Origin: Christensenella sp. UBA1750
GTDB lineage: Bacteria; Bacillota; Clostridia; Christensenellales; UBA1750
Length of the DNA: 22,464 bases
Assembly: GCA_002315655.1 (NCBI GenBank)
Contig: DCHO01000016.1
Coordinates: 1-22,464, forward strand
Direction of reading: 5' to 3'
Positions 21,866-22,464 of this stretch are shown here, one piece after another. A model generated the notes under the pieces. It was given only the letters and a program-made list of their open reading frames with translations. It was not told the origin of the DNA and did no database searches. The position numbers and the translations under genes are program-made. Numbering within the stretch: the stretch's first letter is position 1; every line of letters begins with the position of its first letter.

Positions 21866-22054
21866 TCAGTTGCCCCTGCAAAACAGCTGATGGAAGTTGC
21901 GCTGATTCTCCGTGGTGAAAGACCGATTGCATTTGCCGCACTTGTAGCCGGCCGTGTTACCAGGAATGTCTTCCTGAACAGGCGAAACGGGTTCCGCTTC
22001 CCCACCGTTCACCTGATGCAGTTCTTCATCGTTCAGTTCAAACTTGTCTGCCAT
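21866..22054 (-). CDS. Double-glycine leader peptide with one C2HC zinc-finger-like core
   Basis: This 62-residue peptide is a sister of the gene at 21343. The leader (1-18), FELNDEELHQVNGG, shares the E-L-x-x-E-E-L-x-x-(I/V)-N-G-G pattern. A Pro/Glu-rich spacer (19-36) leads to a single finger-like module with C39, C42, H55 and C59 (C-x2-C-x12-H-x3-C), closer to a standard zinc-finger spacing than its neighbour. FTTENQRNFHQLFC resembles the helix of eukaryotic-type C2H2 fingers. ATG 22054 has GGAG 7 nt upstream; a longer reading from 22096 has no ribosome site. Processing at Gly-Gly would release a 44-residue peptide. No function can be assigned. Confidence 0.85.
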   Translation of the reverse strand: MADKFELNDEELHQVNGGEAEPVSPVQEDIPGNTAGYKCGKCNRSFTTENQRNFHQLFCRGN

Positions 22055-22077
22055 GTTGTTTCTCCTTCCCTTTTCTT

Positions 22078-22091
22078 GATGCTCCTGCATC
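22078..22091 (-). other. 5' UTR hairpin of the one-finger gene
   Basis: GATGC-AGGA-GCATC (minus strand) forms a small hairpin in the leader RNA with AGGAG partly in its loop. It lies 13 nt upstream of the real ribosome binding site. It could be a decoy or standby site. Confidence 0.4.
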
Positions 22092-22101
22092 TTCATGAGT
22101 A

Positions 22102-22171
22102 TATACGAATCAAAAAGCCAAGTGGCTACTCAAGATAGAAATAAACTACCATTTACGTCCGGCTTTGTCAA
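22102..22171 (-). promoter_or_regulatory. Promoter and conserved 5' UTR of the one-finger peptide gene
   Basis: On the minus strand, TTGACA (22166-22171), a 17-nt spacer and TAGTTT (22143-22148). GAGTAGCCA (22123-22131) and TTCGTATA (22102-22109) match the sister promoter in sequence and exact position (45 of 70 identical by my count). Here GAGTA/TACTC and GCCA/TGGC can also fold the UTR. Confidence 0.75.
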
Positions 22172-22308
22172 GGTTTCTGCGTGTTTTTCTTGGGCAACAC
22201 CGCACAAATGAGGTGGTGCAGTTACGAATGAATTTTTCGTCAGATGCGAATGCAGAAAACGAAGGTTTACTGGAGGTAAATCGAGATTTCTGCAAGATGC
22301 AGATGGCG
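22172..22308. other. Intergenic stretch, no gene seen
   Basis: Between the one-finger gene's promoter and the right repeat I see only small hairpins: TTTAC-TGGAG-GTAAA near 22266 and TCTGC-AAGA-TGCAGA near 22289. Short possible readings here have no ribosome site or recognisable content. Confidence 0.5.
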
Positions 22309-22422
22309 GATTTCGCACCGAAATGTGCTTCGCGCATTCCGGTGTTTCGTGCGGCTTATTCTTGCAAACAGTCCTCAGGACTGTTTGCAAGAATCGCTCG
22401 CCCTCCAGTCGCTTCGCTTCTC
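22309..22422 (-). repeat. Structured dispersed repeat, right copy (inverted)
   Basis: Read on the minus strand, this copy aligns with the left element at 21228-21344. Shared blocks are AGCGACTG-AGGGC-AGCG, hairpin A with core AAACAGTCC/GGACTGTTT (22358-22394 here forms 17 bp), ATAAGC-GC-CG-AACACCGG, and the end CGGTGCGAAATC. Hairpin B differs in sequence but keeps its pairing. Confidence 0.8.
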
Positions 22423-22464
22423 GCCTGCGGGCTCGGTCTGCGCGGCTCTTTCGACCCACTGGGT

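Noticed and set aside
22130..22459. 109- and 63-residue leftward readings at the right end
   Set aside because: They run through the structured repeat and the one-finger gene promoter; no ribosome site or domain.

Overview
This 22.5 kb stretch is bacterial, gene-dense and fairly GC-rich. It points to a Gram-positive member of the Clostridia, probably a gut Ruminococcaceae/Oscillospiraceae-type organism (inference). Supporting features are strong AGGAGG-type ribosome binding sites, a T-box leader on serS, a clostripain-family protease, a stand-alone rubrerythrin-type protein, an ABC-F ATPase with a leader region, and sigma-A-type promoters with 17-bp spacers. The left edge lies inside the 5' end of a 16S rRNA gene and the right edge lies inside a dispersed repeat, so the window may be a whole contig broken at repeats.

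Layout. At 1-300 is the start of a leftward rRNA operon with a near-consensus promoter and phased A-tracts. At 451-3919 is a rightward group: a DUF1015 protein, a ferritin-like diiron protein and a phosphoglucomutase. It ends in a terminator whose 3' arm also carries the Shine-Dalgarno of the next gene, a cysteine-rich unknown (3981-4511). At 4638-7750 is a tight operon: Lrp/AsnC regulator, class I/II aminotransferase, rhomboid protease and Asp/Glu-type racemase. Leftward serS (7853-9133) has a T-box leader, and a GNAT acetyltransferase follows. Two adjacent CAU tRNAs (initiator and elongator Met) both have irregular T-stems. Next are a membrane-anchored clostripain-family protease (10494-12884), then a GpsA-like dehydrogenase, a cupin and cysS, then a Phd/ParE-type toxin-antitoxin pair. 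A leftward nucleoside phosphorylase-like gene and a rightward ABC-F ATPase diverge from a regulatory region. A CapA-like metallophosphatase and a leftward GNAT follow.

The right end (21187-22464) is unlike the rest. It holds two small leftward genes encoding peptides with double-glycine (bacteriocin/RiPP-type) leaders, and their cores are C2H2/C2HC zinc-finger-like modules: two tandem fingers in one peptide and one in the other. Their promoters and 5' UTRs are paralogous over 70 nt. The pair is flanked by two inverted copies of a structured repeat of about 115 bp, whose hairpin is preserved by compensatory changes. No transporter, peptidase or modifying enzyme for these peptides lies inside the window. 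I consider this locus the most likely undescribed system here.

Most other genes are housekeeping: aminoacyl-tRNA synthesis, sugar phosphate and amino acid metabolism.
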